A DNA stretch of 64,000 nt, taken from NCBI GenBank assembly GCA_033064195.1, contig JARBJD010000338.1, positions 1 to 64,000 on the forward strand, read 5' to 3'. Position numbers and translations under genes: made by a program. The stretch is from Blattamonas nauphoetae (taxonomy: Eukaryota > Preaxostyla > Oxymonadida). Shown in pieces: positions 34,065-46,300 of this stretch (position 1 is its first letter; every line of letters begins with the position of its first letter). A model generated the notes under the pieces. That model worked only from the letters and a program-made list of their open reading frames with translations, had not been told where the DNA came from and did not search any database.

Positions 34065-36912
34065 GACCCAATCAGCTCGTTCGTTCCCCACTTCGTGTTG
34101 GAACGGTACCAAGCTGATGATGCACTGACATTGGTCGCAGAAGCGGACACGCAGACTGATTTTGGTCGAAAGAAGTTCTTCGGGTCGTATGTCTCACGCG
34201 ACCTCGTCCACGTCTCGTGCCCGCAATATGACTGCCACAATTGGTTTGTGCAGTTTGCGACAGACTCTGCTCGGCGATTTGTGCTGGAGATGTTCGATCT
34301 GCAGACAGCGAGGGATTTCCGCACGTTCCTCACATCAATGACCGCACATGCGGACTTCAACGAGGCCAATGGAGCTCTCTTCGGCAGCTTTGTTTTGGAT
34401 GCGATCGCCGGCGGGCTCAGCATCTCCTCTCCAGTCCGACTCGTCTCCAAAGAGCCTCTCAAATGTGGGCGCTTCACTCTCCCAAAGATCATCGGAGAAT
34501 CACACATCGATCTCCGATTCTCGACGAACATCCGCCGTGCGTATCTGCCCGACATCTCTTGCATCGACCGAACAAAGCTCTCTCCATTCAAACCGAACTA
34601 CGACATCCTCTTCCAACATCCGATGCTCCCACACTCGACGTCGTTCGCCGAACTTGAGGATTGGGATGGTCTCGTGAAGCCCCGAATGAATACGATTGCA
34701 CCCGACTCACCCAAAATGGTGGCTCAACGAACGACGACTGTAAGCCGCAAACCCAAAGTAAAGAAGGAACGAGCTACCGCAAAGAAGAACGTGCGCCCTC
34801 CAAACTCCAAATGCTTCACATACTCCCTGAACACACAGGCGGGGAATGGTGAGGGCTTTGACTCGATTCTTCTGTTCTTCAAACTCCACATCAAGGAACA
34901 AAAGTTGGTTCTGGATGCTCTTTCAGTGCTTTTTATTAAACCGACACTGGAACCATATCGTACAATCAGTTCATCAGAATCGACTCTGATGTTTCAGTGG
35001 CTTGCTCTGTTCTCCAACATCTACAGTCTCGACCAAAGTGTCATCTTTCCATTCCTCTTCTTTGTGAAGAGCGCATTTGTCGAACGATTCGCATTGGGTG
35101 GGGACAACACCACCAAATGGTTCATGGATGACAGAAACATCTGGGTTGTGAATGTGCACGCCAGAAATGTGGAAAAGGATGACGAATGCACCGAACGGTT
35201 GATTCTGGATTCTGCGATGTCGCAGTTGCCAAACACCAACCCGCATCACTTCAGGTGTTGCTTTTGTGGACTCATCTTGAAAGCAGATTTCCCGAACCAT
35301 CACTGCGAGCACCTTCAAGATCGTTCTCCATTCAAATCGTCAGGACGACTCATCACTTCACCGTGGGTGGCCAATTCATCTGGAATGGGGACGATCGGGA
35401 TTTTTGACCGTCCCCATCCACACGAGAATTATATCCGGAAGCCAGATCTCCACCCTCTTGCGAACGACACGTCAGCTCCTGAAGCAGACACTGACTCATT
35501 CGATGTCAAGTACGATGCACCGATTCTCACGCTTTTTTCGTACTTCCCGCCACAACCAGTCAATGTCGAGGCGACTTGGCACTGGCACATTGATCATCGC
35601 ATCGGTGGAATGGGTCTGGAAGAGTCAGGAGGCGGTGATAATGCTCCTACTGAAGCAATCCACAGCGAACACTCTCATCTGCAAGGATCTTTGAGCATCC
35701 TCAGGCTGTGGATGAAGAAGAAAGCGATTGGGTTCACACAAACAGACGGAAAGTTGCGTGTCTGTGCAATTGGAAGCTCACAGCCACTCCACAACGATGT
35801 GAAGAAACTGTATGCGAACAAGTACATTCCTCTCGCTCAAATGTTTGTTCCGATGGACTGCCTGAACAGATTGCCTGTCACTCTCTACGACACACGCGCC
35901 CTCATCCCTTTTGAGATCAAGAGCCTCCTGGCTGACACTTCCTCCTCAATGAAAAGAGATCTTTCGAGTCAATTCCTCTTGAAGAATCATCTCAGATGTG
36001 GACAGCTCGTGACATTGGAAGATCTGCATGTGCTTCTTGGTCGGAAAATCATGAAAGAACCAGTCCTCGATGAATGGCTGAATCATTTGCACTCTCATTG
36101 CCGAAGCTTGTCGCGAGTCCGCATGAATGATTTTCAGCTGTTGGTCTCGTATGTGAATGGATCATCTCTCGTCGTTGCAGACATCCTCGAGTTGTGCATC
36201 AAATATCTCGAATGTCCCGATCAGCTGACTCCTCGTGACCTGACTTTCTTGGTGGCTTCTCTCAACGATAACGAAACACAGAGTGAGATTCTTTAAAAAA
36301 CGAACATCGGTCGATACAATGATTAGGACAACTTTTGAGATGGATTTGAAGGAGCTGCAGTTTCGGGTGTCGCAATCACATCAAAATTTCAAGAAGGGCA
36401 ACTCCTGCTTCATCGGGAGTCTGAATGGGACACCGACATTCAACGAATCGGAAATGTTAACAATTGAACAAATTGCAAAGTCGATCGGATCACCCGTACA
36501 CTCCGTCCATGTGAATGCCGCCTTTGTCTCGACACTGGAAGAAACGAAGCAAAGAATTGAGGATAATCTCAAAATCATGGAAACAGTGCTCAAGAATGCC
36601 CTGAACATCGTGCAAGGACAATTTCAGCTCTTTGTCGATCATGTGATTGACAGAAAACCATTCAAGCGTTTTTTCAACGAAGCAAATTATCTCCTGCTGG
36701 ATTGGGTTCGAAGAAACCCATTTTTGGATCAATCGCTGGTACTGTCGCTGATTTCTTCCCTCACTGGTGATTCACAGTTTCAGGAAACTGATCATGTGAA
36801 GACAGAGCATGTCGATTGTGGTCAACAAATTGCCATTGACCGTGCATTTGGTGAAATGCTCTCTGCAGAACAAGACCTGTGTTTGCTGTTCAAGATTCTC
36901 AGAGGAGAGGAA

Positions 36913-39252
36913 GAGAATGTGACAGACGAGATTCATGAGGAAGGGATGATAGTCGACGAGGATGGAGTGAAAGAGAATGTGACAGACGAGCAACGAGAGA
37001 ATGAGAATGTGACAGACGAGATTCATGAGGAAGGGATGATAGTCGACGAGGATGGAGTGAAAGAGAATGTGACAGACGAGCAACGAGAGAATGAGAATGT
37101 GACAGACGAGATTCATGAGGAAGGGATGATAGTCGACGAGGATGGAGTGAAAGAGAATGTGACAGACGAGCAACGAGAGAATGAGAATGTGACAGACGAG
37201 ATTCATGAGGAAGGGATGATAGTCGACGAGGATGGAGTGAAAGAGAATGTGACAGACGAGCAACGAGAGAATGAGAATGTGACAGACGAGATTCATGAGG
37301 AAGGGATGATAGTCGACGAGGATGGAGTGAAAGAGAATGTGACAGACGAGCAACGAGAGAATGAGAATGTGACAGACGAGATTCATGAGGAAGGGATGAT
37401 AGTCGACGAGGATGGAGTGAAAGAGAATGTGACAGACGAGCGACGAGAGAATGAGAATGTGACAGACGAGATTCATGAGGAAGGGATGATAGTCGACGAG
37501 GATGGAGTGAAAGAGAATGTGACGGACGAGCGACGAGAGAATGAGAATGTGACAGACGAGATTCATGAGGAAGGGATGATAGTCGACGAGGATGGAGTGA
37601 AAGAGAATGTGACAGACGAGCGACGAGAGAATGAGAATGTGACAGACGAGATTCATGAGGAAGGGATGATAGTCGACGAGGATGGAGTGAAAGAGAATGT
37701 GACGGACGAGCAACGAGAGAATGAGAATGTGACAGACGAGATTCATGAGGAAGGGATGATAGTCGACGAGGATGGAGTGAAAGAGAATGTGACAGACGAG
37801 CGACGAGAGAATGAGAATGTGACAGACGAGATTCATGAGGAAGGGATGATAGTCGACGAGGATGGAGTGAAAGAGAATGTGACAGACGAGCGACGAGAGA
37901 ATGAGAATGTGACAGACGAGATTCATGAGGAAGGGATGATAGTCGACGAGGATGGAGTGAAAGAGAATGTGACAGACGAGCAACGAGAGAATGAGAATGT
38001 GACAGACGAGATTCATGAGGAAGGGATGATAGTCGACGAGGATGGAGTGAAAGAGAATGTGACAGACGAGCAACGAGAGAATGAGAATGTGACAGACGAG
38101 ATTCATGAGGAAGGGATGATAGTCGACGAGGATGGAGTGAAAGAGAATGTGACAGACGAGCGACGAGAGAATGAGAATGTGACAGACGAGATTCATGAGG
38201 AAGGGATGATAGTCGACGAGGATGGAGTGAAAGAGAATGTGACGGACGAGCAACGAGAGAATGAGAATGTGACAGACGAGATTCATGAGGAAGGGATGAT
38301 AGTCGACGAGGATGGAGTGAAAGAGAATGTGACGGACGAGCGACGAGAGAATGAGAATGTGACAGACGAGATTCATGAGGAAGGGATGATAGTCGACGAG
38401 GATGGAGTGAAAGAGAATGTGACAGACGAGCAACGAGAGAATGAGAATGTGACAGACGAGATTCATGAGGAAGGGATGATAGTCGACGAGGATGGAGTGA
38501 AAGAGAATGTGACGGACGAGCGAAGAGAGAATGAGAATGTGACAGACGAGATTCATGAGGAAGGGATGATAGTCGACGAGGATGGAGTGAAAGAGAATGT
38601 GACGGACGAGCGAAGAGAGAATGAGAATGTGACAGACGAGATTCATGAGGAAGGGATGATAGTCGACGAGGATGGAGTGAAAGAGAATGTGACGGACGAG
38701 CGAAGAGAGAATGAGAATGTGACAGACGAGATTCATGAGGAAGGGATGATAGTCGACGAGGATGGAGTGAAAGAGAATGTGACGGACGAGCGAAGAGAGA
38801 ATGAGAATGTGACAGACGAGATTCATGAGGAAGGGATGATAGTCGACGAGGATGGAGTGAAAGAGAATGTGACGGACGAGCGAAGAGAGAATGAGAATGT
38901 GACAGACGAGATTCATGAGGAAGGGATGATAGTCGACGAGGATGGAGTGAAAGAGAATGTGACGGACGAGCGAAGAGAGAATGAGAATGTGACAGACGAG
39001 ATTCATGAGGAAGGGATGATAGTCGACGAGGATGGAGTGAAAGAGAATGTGACAGACGAGCAACGAGAGAATGAGAATGTGACAGACGAGATTCATGAGG
39101 AAGGGATGATAGTCGACGAGGATGGAGTGAAAGAGAATGTGACAGACGAGCAACGAGAGAATGAGAATGTGACAGACGAGATTCATGAGGAAGGGATGAT
39201 AGTCGACGAGGATGGAGTGAAAGAGAATGTGACAGACGAGCGAAGAGAGAAT
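36913..39252 (+). repeat. 90-bp coding tandem array, 26 units
   Basis: Exactly 26 units of 30 codons starting gagaatgtgacagacgag; each unit contains ENVTDE twice. Units differ at only about three positions: caa/cga, then cga/aga in the next codon, and gacaga/gacgga. The cga-aga variant is confined to units 18-23 and 26, and cga-cga to units 6-8, 10, 11, 14 and 16, so blocks of units were duplicated together. The frame is preserved throughout. The same array is also open on the opposite strand because its period is a multiple of three. Confidence 0.97.
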
Positions 39253-39319
39253 AGAATGATGATTGGCGAAGCAGCAGTGGATGGCGTGATATTTCAAGAG
39301 GAAGAAAAGGAAGAAGTGG

Positions 39320-39720
39320 AAGAGATGAAGATCAAACTGGGTCAGGTGGAAGAGATACTGTCTGAAGAGAGACGAGTGGAAGAGATAAAGATGAAAGAGA
39401 GGCAAGATGAAGAGATGATGACTGAAATGAGACAAATGGAAGAGAGACTGTCTGAGGAGTGTCGAGTGGAAGAGATGAAGATGAAAGAGAAACAAGAGGA
39501 AGAGATGAAGATTAAACTGGGTCAGGTGGAAGAGATACTGTCTGAGGAGCGTCGAGTGGAAGAGAGGAAGATGAAAGAGAAACAGGAGGAAGAGATGGTG
39601 ACTGAAATGAGACGAGTGGAAGAGATACTATCTGAAATGAGACGAGTGGAAGAGATGCTGACTGAAATGAGACGAGTGGAAGAGATGAAGAAAGACGAGA
39701 AATGGGTGGAACAGAAAGTG
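39320..39720 (+). repeat. 30-bp-type coiled-coil coding repeat
   Basis: Degenerate ten-residue units of the type (M/R)RRVEEMLTE and KEKQEEEMKI follow the 90-bp array in copy B. They are highly charged and heptad-compatible, and predicted to form a long helix. Copies A and C have no equivalent. Confidence 0.85.
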
Positions 39721-41783
39721 ATTGCCGAAAGAAGAAAACATCGATTGTTTGTTCAGAATGCACGCAAGGAACTCATCACGAAGATGACAAGAATCCGATC
39801 GCATATCATTCTGACCATTCAAGCTGCGTTTGATGATCTTGGAAAACGGTCTGAATTGTCCTGGGCGGACCTTGCCTCTCTTCTCTGTTCTCCGAATGGC
39901 AACCAGACAGCTGTTTTGATTGCCATTCTATCCTTGGCTGGGGACTCCGAAATCAACGACACGGACAATCGCAACTTTGAGACAATCCACAGTGGAACAT
40001 TCAGTAATCGATGCACCAACCACTCTGAAGCCAATCCCACTGCCGGCTATGGATTCGATCGAAATTCCTTCGTCCCGATTGATTACCGTGATGTCACTGT
40101 TCAGTCAACGCTTACACCTGCTGGACGTCGAATACTCAGCGTCACAAGGAAGGTTCAGGACAATCGGTCTGGGGGTCGTGTCAAAAGTAAATACTAAACA
40201 CAAACCATTTCATTATGTGTTCTTTCACTTCGCTCTAAAATCAATGTTCATTCTCCATTTTCGGGGTATAAACAACGGGCTTTGCTAAATGTACGACTAA
40301 ATTGCTAAATGTACGAACAGGGGTTGAAGGTTCAATCCCCCTCTTGAATATTTTTTGTTTTTCTTTTATTTCAAAAACTATTGCTTTCACCTTCAAGAAC
40401 TGTTTGTTAAAGATAAAAGTCAATGAAGAAGGGTGTGTGAGAGGATCAAAAGATCTGGCCCATTACAGGTATGGCTCGAGGAACTGAGACCGAATTGTTC
40501 TCCCTCAATATTGCATTATTTCATTTTTCCTTCAAATTCACCAGTAAAAGTGGTCATTCTCCTTATTTTGGAAAAACACCGAGATAATCTAAAATTCTGC
40601 AAAATGAAGTGCGGGTGTTTGCGATCAATTGTCCCTTGTCCTATCGAGTGGTCCTCTGTGACTCTCGTCCAACAAACTTCGCCTCCATCATGCGTATGTT
40701 CCTCTTCTTCATTATTTTCTTCCTTGTTTGCCTTTCTAGCGCGAATGAGTTTGTGGCATTCTGATCTCACAATTGGGCAAAGATGAGTTATTGAACCCTG
40801 AAAATGGTATGACATGCTAGTTTAAGTCTTTTAACCGTATTCTTCCATTTTAGTGGTAATTGTGCCTTTTTGTATCCTTTTAGAGGATGATCGCCAAAAA
40901 CAGGCAAATTTTGTCCTAATTTGGCTAGATCTGTGACAACAAACAGGACAGGGGGAATTAAATACCGACTTTGGGACTGTGGATGAATCTTCACCTTCCG
41001 CGATGGTTGAATTGGAGTCACATGAAAGATGTAAGGAAACTCGCGTATGTCCACCTACTTTGCGTCAGCCCTATCAGTCCACTGAAGGAAATCAGGATTT
41101 GACTTAATTTTTCTTATTTTGTTTCAATGCGACCTGTTTGTACCGATCTTCATTGGAAAACAAAACAGAACCACTCAAATCACAGATCAGAAGGAGAAAC
41201 AAGTTCCAAATAAGCAAGATTGGACGTCCTCTTTGGAGAGAAATGCTGTTGAAGATATTATTTGTTCCTTCTAATGATTCCACATTTCACCAATCGCGAT
41301 TGAATCTTTTTGCCTCAGTGTGAAGAGGACTTGGAAGAAAGAAAGGAGAAAAAGACATGAATGTGATGTGGAAGGAGTAGAAGTATAGGGAAAAGGAATA
41401 GAGACACGGTAAAGTGCAAATATCTGGTGTTTTCTGCGTTTCATTCTCGACCATCACGAAACTCCAACATAACCACATGTCAAGGTGGAAATTCATCCAC
41501 AGTCCCAAAGTCGGTATTTAATTCCCCCTGTCCTGTTTGTTGTCACAGATCTAGCCAAATTAGGACAAAATTTGCCTGTTTTTGGCGATCATCCTCTAAA
41601 AGGATACAAAAAGGCACAATTACCACTAAAATGGAAGAATACGGTTAAAAGACTTAAACTAGCATGTCATACCATTTTCAGGGTTCAATAACTCATCTTT
41701 GCCCAATTGTGAGATCAGAATGCCACAAACTCATTCGCGCTAGAAAGGCAAACAAGGAAGAAAATAATGAAGAAGAGGAACAT

Positions 41784-44700
41784 GGGCCTTGCTAAATGTA
41801 CGACTAAATTGCTAAATGTACGAATGGAGCTCAAAGGTTCAATTCCCTTCTTGAGTATTTCTTGTTTTTCACTTTTGTTGGTTTGTGTTCATTGTATCGA
41901 TAGAAACTGTTTTTCAAAGTGAAAAGTGATAGAGGTGAAGTGTGGATGAGATGTGAGCGATCGGGCCCATGTCGAATTGAATGATCAATCTGTGAGACAG
42001 CGGAGAGCAGATATTGCATGGGAAATGTTATGATCTCGCTTTTAGTTTGTTTTCTTTTCTCTTTCTCTCATTTTCGTCTTTATAGGCTTGCTCTGGATGC
42101 TTGGGATGACGATCACGATCGTGCTCACTTTTTCTAGAGAAATTACGATCTACGGAAACAATACTCGTGAGTATCATGCATAAAGTTTGTCTTTTTCTCG
42201 GTTTCTCTCACTGTTGTCTCTTTTCATATCTCATCTGCTTGTCAATCCCTCTGCCCAACGATCAAGTTTCAACTCCTCATTTATTCATACCAGGACTCTA
42301 TCACTCTTGTTGAGAAGAATAGAGAGCTCCTTCATCTGTCTGCAATGGTTTTGGTGGTAATGCATGTGAGTGGTGATCTTTCATTCTTTTCATTGAGGTC
42401 ACAACCCGAGTGGGGGAGGATGGGTGACAGACGGCGGAGGGACTGGCTGAGTCGGTGCAGAAAGTGCGCCTTCATCGTGTTGTGAGGTAGAGTTTAAGTG
42501 TTCCCGCTTTTCTGAACTTCTTTCACTTGCTGTTTCATCTTGTTGTCTCATATCTCACTCACGCTCTCCACATTGTCTCCTTCAACCACTTCCTACTCCT
42601 TCCTTTCTTCATACTCCACCAACATCATAGATGGTCTGTTCCTGGGATGCACAAGTTGATGGCGCGACTTTGGGAGTGAGTGTTGAGACAGCGATGAGAG
42701 TGGGACAAATTCACACACAATGACATTCATCCATCTTTCACACCTGGTTGGCGTGACTCACACCTCCAAATAAGTCTGGAGACAACCAAACACAAACAGA
42801 AACATAAAACGCCCTACACAGGAACAGAAAGTCTGCGCCACAGCGGCAGACGATCGCAGAGTACAGTTTGAAGAGCGGTCGGAGGGTGACGAGGGGTTGA
42901 AAATCAATCAGGAAGAGAGGGTGGTGGAACGACACTCGACAAGAGGTGGCTGGACTGGTGGAGGGCGGAGTGTGGTGGATGGAGGAGAGGAGCTTCGACG
43001 TGGGCGAGTGATCGATGAAAGGAATGAGAGGTGTGGTTGGAGTGGCTGGATTATTCTGCGAGTTTGTCGAGTGGCAGGTTTGGGTGGAAGTGAAGATGTT
43101 GAGAATGATGAGAGGAATGAAAAGTGAAGCCGAGGCGAAGAGATGGAAATGGCAGTGATTGGATTAGTACTGAAGGGGAGATATGTCGATGTGGAGAGGA
43201 TCAGAGCGAGGAGATGGGTCAGGAGCTCTCATTCTCAACGGAAACTCTGACACAGCCACACTCACTCTTATTCGTTGTCGTTTCCTCCGATGTGTCTCGC
43301 CCAGCAACAAGGAAGGGGGAGCGATCCTTCCTCAAAAGGGAAAGCTTGCCATTGTTGTGTCGTCGTTCGATTCATGCTCAGCTGGCTCAGGAGGAGCAAT
43401 AGCAACAGACACTTATAACTGAAATTCAGATGCTCCAACGAACGAACGAGTGAATGGGGGTTGCAGAGCATTGTGGCTGGATTTCAAAGCGGAAATCTGG
43501 ACATATTCGCGGAACCCAAGTCGAAGTCACAGACAATGATGTGTATGTCGCCACAACAGGCACGAACGTGTGGAACTGTGGGGCCTCATCATATCAAAGC
43601 CAAGCCGTCACTTCCGGAACAACAAGGTCACCGAAACGATGACACTCATCCTCAGCGAGAACTCCGCCCCTCACACACTCCGGATCAACCTTCCAGTTCC
43701 CCACTTCGTGCGATGTGAGTTCATTCGATTCGTTCGTGAAAACAGACTCTGTCTCTCTCAGCCTGACTGATTCTGTCATCGCACATGATCTCACCATCAC
43801 CCAGTCGCCTCTGTCTCCGATCCTCGACGGAGAAGCCATCCTGACCAATTCATTCGTGAAAGTCACTGGAGGACACTTTGTTCTGGCGAATGTGTTGATG
43901 GAAGGCTCGCTCTTCGTTGCCGATTTCTCGTCGAGTGTGATCGTCCAGAACTGAGGGATCGTCGACATCTCATCCTGTGATTTCACCTCCATCACCTCCT
44001 CTGGATCAGGTTCGGTGGTGTCATCAAAACTGCAACCAGACTCATCGCTCACACTTGATTCCGTGACTTGTGTCTCGTGCAAGTCAACCGGACAGTCTGC
44101 CTTTGGTGAAGCGGTGAGTGTGTCGATTGTTGATGGTACATTGGAAGTCAAGCCAGGAACATCCTTCGAGAAGTGTTCATCATCTGGGAATGGAGGAGCT
44201 CTGTTCATTGACATGACCGAACGAACGACAGGAACTTTCACACTGAAGAGCATTGTGTATGGGTCTGGAGAAGACGCGAATAGCTGCACTGGAAGTGGAA
44301 AAGGGACAGATCTTTTCATCGCGGCGAAGGAGGGAGATCTCGCAGTGATCAACTCAACGAGTGTGATTGGAGAATACTTGAGCACGCCTGCCTCAGAGGC
44401 AACAACATTCTCGTCGTCAGACCTGTCGAAATTTGAATTCTCTGAGACACCCCTTCAAACAAACAAGACGAGAGTGTCAATCGTCCATCTTCACTTCATC
44501 TCTCCATCTTTCGAGATTATGATGAATCTGTGTCTGATCGTGTCGAAACTAGTCACTTCGCATCTCTCCATCCCAACCACTCCTCCCTCTCCAACTTTGA
44601 ACGGATATCAGCATCTTCGTTGATCAGTGCTTACCATAGTTCGTGAATCCATCAGCCACATCATTGATATTGTATTTTGGTGATTAAACCATGTTTGTGA

Positions 44701-45205
44701 CAGCGATCTTGCTTTCATTGTCAGTGTTGGTCTGAAATTGTTTCAATCGACTACCAGCTGATTTTCAGGAGATAAAACAGAATGAAATCGAAAATAAAAC
44801 TAACCATAAGAGTGATGGGAAAAAGGAATATGTGTTTGTACATCAGATTCACCAAGAACGACGATCACGAGTGCATTCACGAAAAGAAGTATCCTGAGTA
44901 AACTTTGGAAGAGAAAAATGAGAGAAAGAGAAAAGAAAACAAACTAAAAGCGAGATCATAACATTTCCCATGCAATATCTGCTCTCCGCTGTCTCACAGA
45001 TTGATCATTCAATTCGACATGGGCCCGATCGCTCACATCTCATCCACACTTCACCTCTATCACTTTTCACTTTGAAAAACAGTTTCTATCGATACAATGA
45101 ACACAAACCAACAAAAGTGAAAAACAAGAAATACTCAAGAAGGGAATTGAACCTTTGAGCTCCATTCGTACATTTAGCAATTTAGTCGTACATATAGTAA
45201 AGCCC
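41784..45205. mobile_element. element F: 3.4-kb TIR transposon carrying a beta-helix gene, inserted in E
   Basis: 291-bp terminal inverted repeats (41784-42074 and 44915-45205) are near-identical except for a few outermost bases. They are flanked by the 8-bp duplication AGGAACAT (41776-41783 and 45206-45213) inside the right arm of E. The terminal ~100 bp match the ends of G, so F and G are one family. The interior is a plus-strand beta-helix surface-protein gene, not a transposase. F is therefore a non-autonomous, gene-carrying copy mobilised in trans (inference). Confidence 0.92.
42097..44624 (+). pseudogene. beta-helix surface-protein gene carried by element F
   Basis: A possible signal peptide, MLGMTITIVLTFS, begins at 42097, 23 bp inside the left TIR boundary. 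Recognisable repeats follow from 43.2 kb: TLIRCRFLRCVSPSNKEGGAI, then IVVSSFDSCSAGSGGAI, both in the GGAI/FxxC style of polymorphic membrane proteins. The motif DVYVATTGTNVWNCG (near 43.55 kb) is paralogous to NIHVATSGSNVWDCG in element H. Further strands include LQPDSSLTLDSVTCVSCKS and KCSSSGNGGALFID. In-frame stops (for example near 43.42 and 43.95 kb) and frame changes show it is broken, although some interruptions could be introns. Such proteins are extracellular and often repetitive; the role here is inferred to be surface display. Confidence 0.7.
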
Positions 45206-45779
45206 AGGAACATACGCATGATGGAGGCGAAGTTTGTTGGACGAGAGTCACAGAGGACCACTCGATAGGACAAGGGACAATTGATCGCAAACACCCGCAC
45301 TTCATTTTGCAGAATTTTAGATTATCTCGGTGTTTTTCCAAAATAAGGAGAATGACCACTTTTACTGGTGAATTTGAAGGAAAAATGAAATAATGCAATA
45401 TTGAGGGAGAACAATTCGGTCTCAGTTCCTCGAGCCATACCTGTATTTTAATTAAGTCGAGAATGCCTGACAAAACAGAAGAGATTGTTCTGGAAAGAGG
45501 AAGTAATCTCACACATATTGTGCTTTTTCACTGGTTTTCCAACTTTGTTTCTCTCTAGAGTTCCTAAGGATCCTTATCTCACACGAAGTCGAATCATGTC
45601 AAAACAAACGAAAAGATGGAACAATCAATCGTCAGTGACAGACACCACAACGCCATCTGAGTCTACCGTATTCGCCTTCGTCGCTTCGAATCTCTTCACT
45701 CTCTCAACAGGCGACTCCAGACCTGCGCAACATCCTCACACCACGTGCGAAGGCCGACACTTCAACCTTCTATTTCGCC

Positions 45780-46300
45780 TTGCCGCAGATCGATGAAGAT
45801 CATAGAGCGAGTGAGAGTGGGCAAGAAAGTGATGGAAGCTCGGATTCGGTTGATTCGGAGTATATGGACGGATCAGCCGCTTTAGATGATTCGAATTCAG
45901 ATGTAGTCGTGAGCAAGGCAGGTGGAGAGAGCAGTGAAAAGGCTGATAATGATCAAGATGAGTCCGAATCGTCCGAAGAATCGTCAATCCGACAGTTCGA
46001 GTTTAAAGTGCGACGAAGAAAAGTGACTTAGTTGATCAGCCAGACGAGGAATTTCGAATGATCGATGGTATGAGTTTTGTTTGATTGTTCTTATTTTCAG
46101 ATGAGGAAGCGTTCACGATGCTACATCAGCAACAATCGTCGCTTTTGGAGAAGTTCCAGTTCGAGACGTTCAGCTCGATCTTCAATGCATTCTTCAAGCA
46201 ATCACAGGAAGTGTTCGGTGTGTCCTTCATGTTCTTCATCCTCTCTCCTCTCCTTCGTCTCCAGACAATGAAGAACAGTGCTATCCACCGATTCCCCTAA
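45780..46300 (+). pseudogene. acidic host-protein gene fragment in element G
   Basis: An acidic stretch (DEDHRASESGQESDGSSDSV...; DQDESESSEESSIRQFEFKV) is followed, after a stop, by DQPDEEFRMID. A 33-nt GT-AG intron (46068-46100) then joins in phase to DEEAFTMLHQQQSSLLEKFQ and FETFSSIFNAFFKQSQEVFG. It therefore looks like part of a spliced host gene captured within G. The product is unknown, and neither end of the gene is present as far as I can see. Confidence 0.45.

Larger units (their letters stand above)
34065..40197 (+). pseudogene. giant family copy B: N-terminally truncated, frameshifted, repeat-expanded
   Basis: Homology to copies A and C begins at SSFVPHFVLERYQ (compare FSFVPRFVLQ in A), so about 430 residues with the MGxxxS start and P-loop are absent. 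HVSCPQYDCHNWFVQFA, the finger CCFCGL..FPNHHC and other blocks are conserved. Near 36290 the frame slips at an A-run (ctttaaaaaacg), so the copy reads as two overlapping frames (34095-36296 and 36283-40197). After the conserved ILRGEEE motif it carries 26 copies of a 90-bp repeat, then a charged coiled coil, then the conserved ending LSWADLASLLCSPNG. The stop lies about 150 bp (before transposon insertion) from the copy C start. Probably a decaying copy, although the long second frame is fully open. Confidence 0.75.
40466..45443. mobile_element. element E: non-autonomous foldback element with 523-bp TIRs, TA TSD
   Basis: Left arm 40466-40988 matches, inverted, 41491-41783 plus 45214-45443; the right arm is split by element F. 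Ends read CAGGTATGGCTCGAGG with TA on both sides (40464-40465 and 45444-45445), as in the Tc1/mariner/pogo group. Before F arrived it was about 1.55 kb, with roughly 500 bp of unique centre and no coding capacity. The arms look identical, so it is young or homogenised. Confidence 0.9.

Noticed and set aside
36913-39252. CRISPR-like array
   Set aside because: The units are contiguous 90-bp coding repeats with no unique spacers.
36772-39495. 907-codon open frame on the minus strand
   Set aside because: It is the antisense of the 90-bp array in copy B. The period is a multiple of three, so an open antisense frame is automatic, and the plus strand continues conserved family sequence.
40277-40345. 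tRNA-like sequence (GGTTCAATCC B box) in the G terminus
   Set aside because: No acceptor stem, anticodon arm or A box can be formed and the motif recurs in every terminal repeat of the F/G family, so it is part of the transposon end.
40788-41691. A gene pair encoding the same ~68-residue protein on opposite strands
   Set aside because: They are the two arms of the inverted repeat of element E, not genes.
44970-45158. Repeated 62-codon frame (also at 41831-42019)
   Set aside because: Mirror images within the 291-bp terminal repeats of element F; no evidence of coding.
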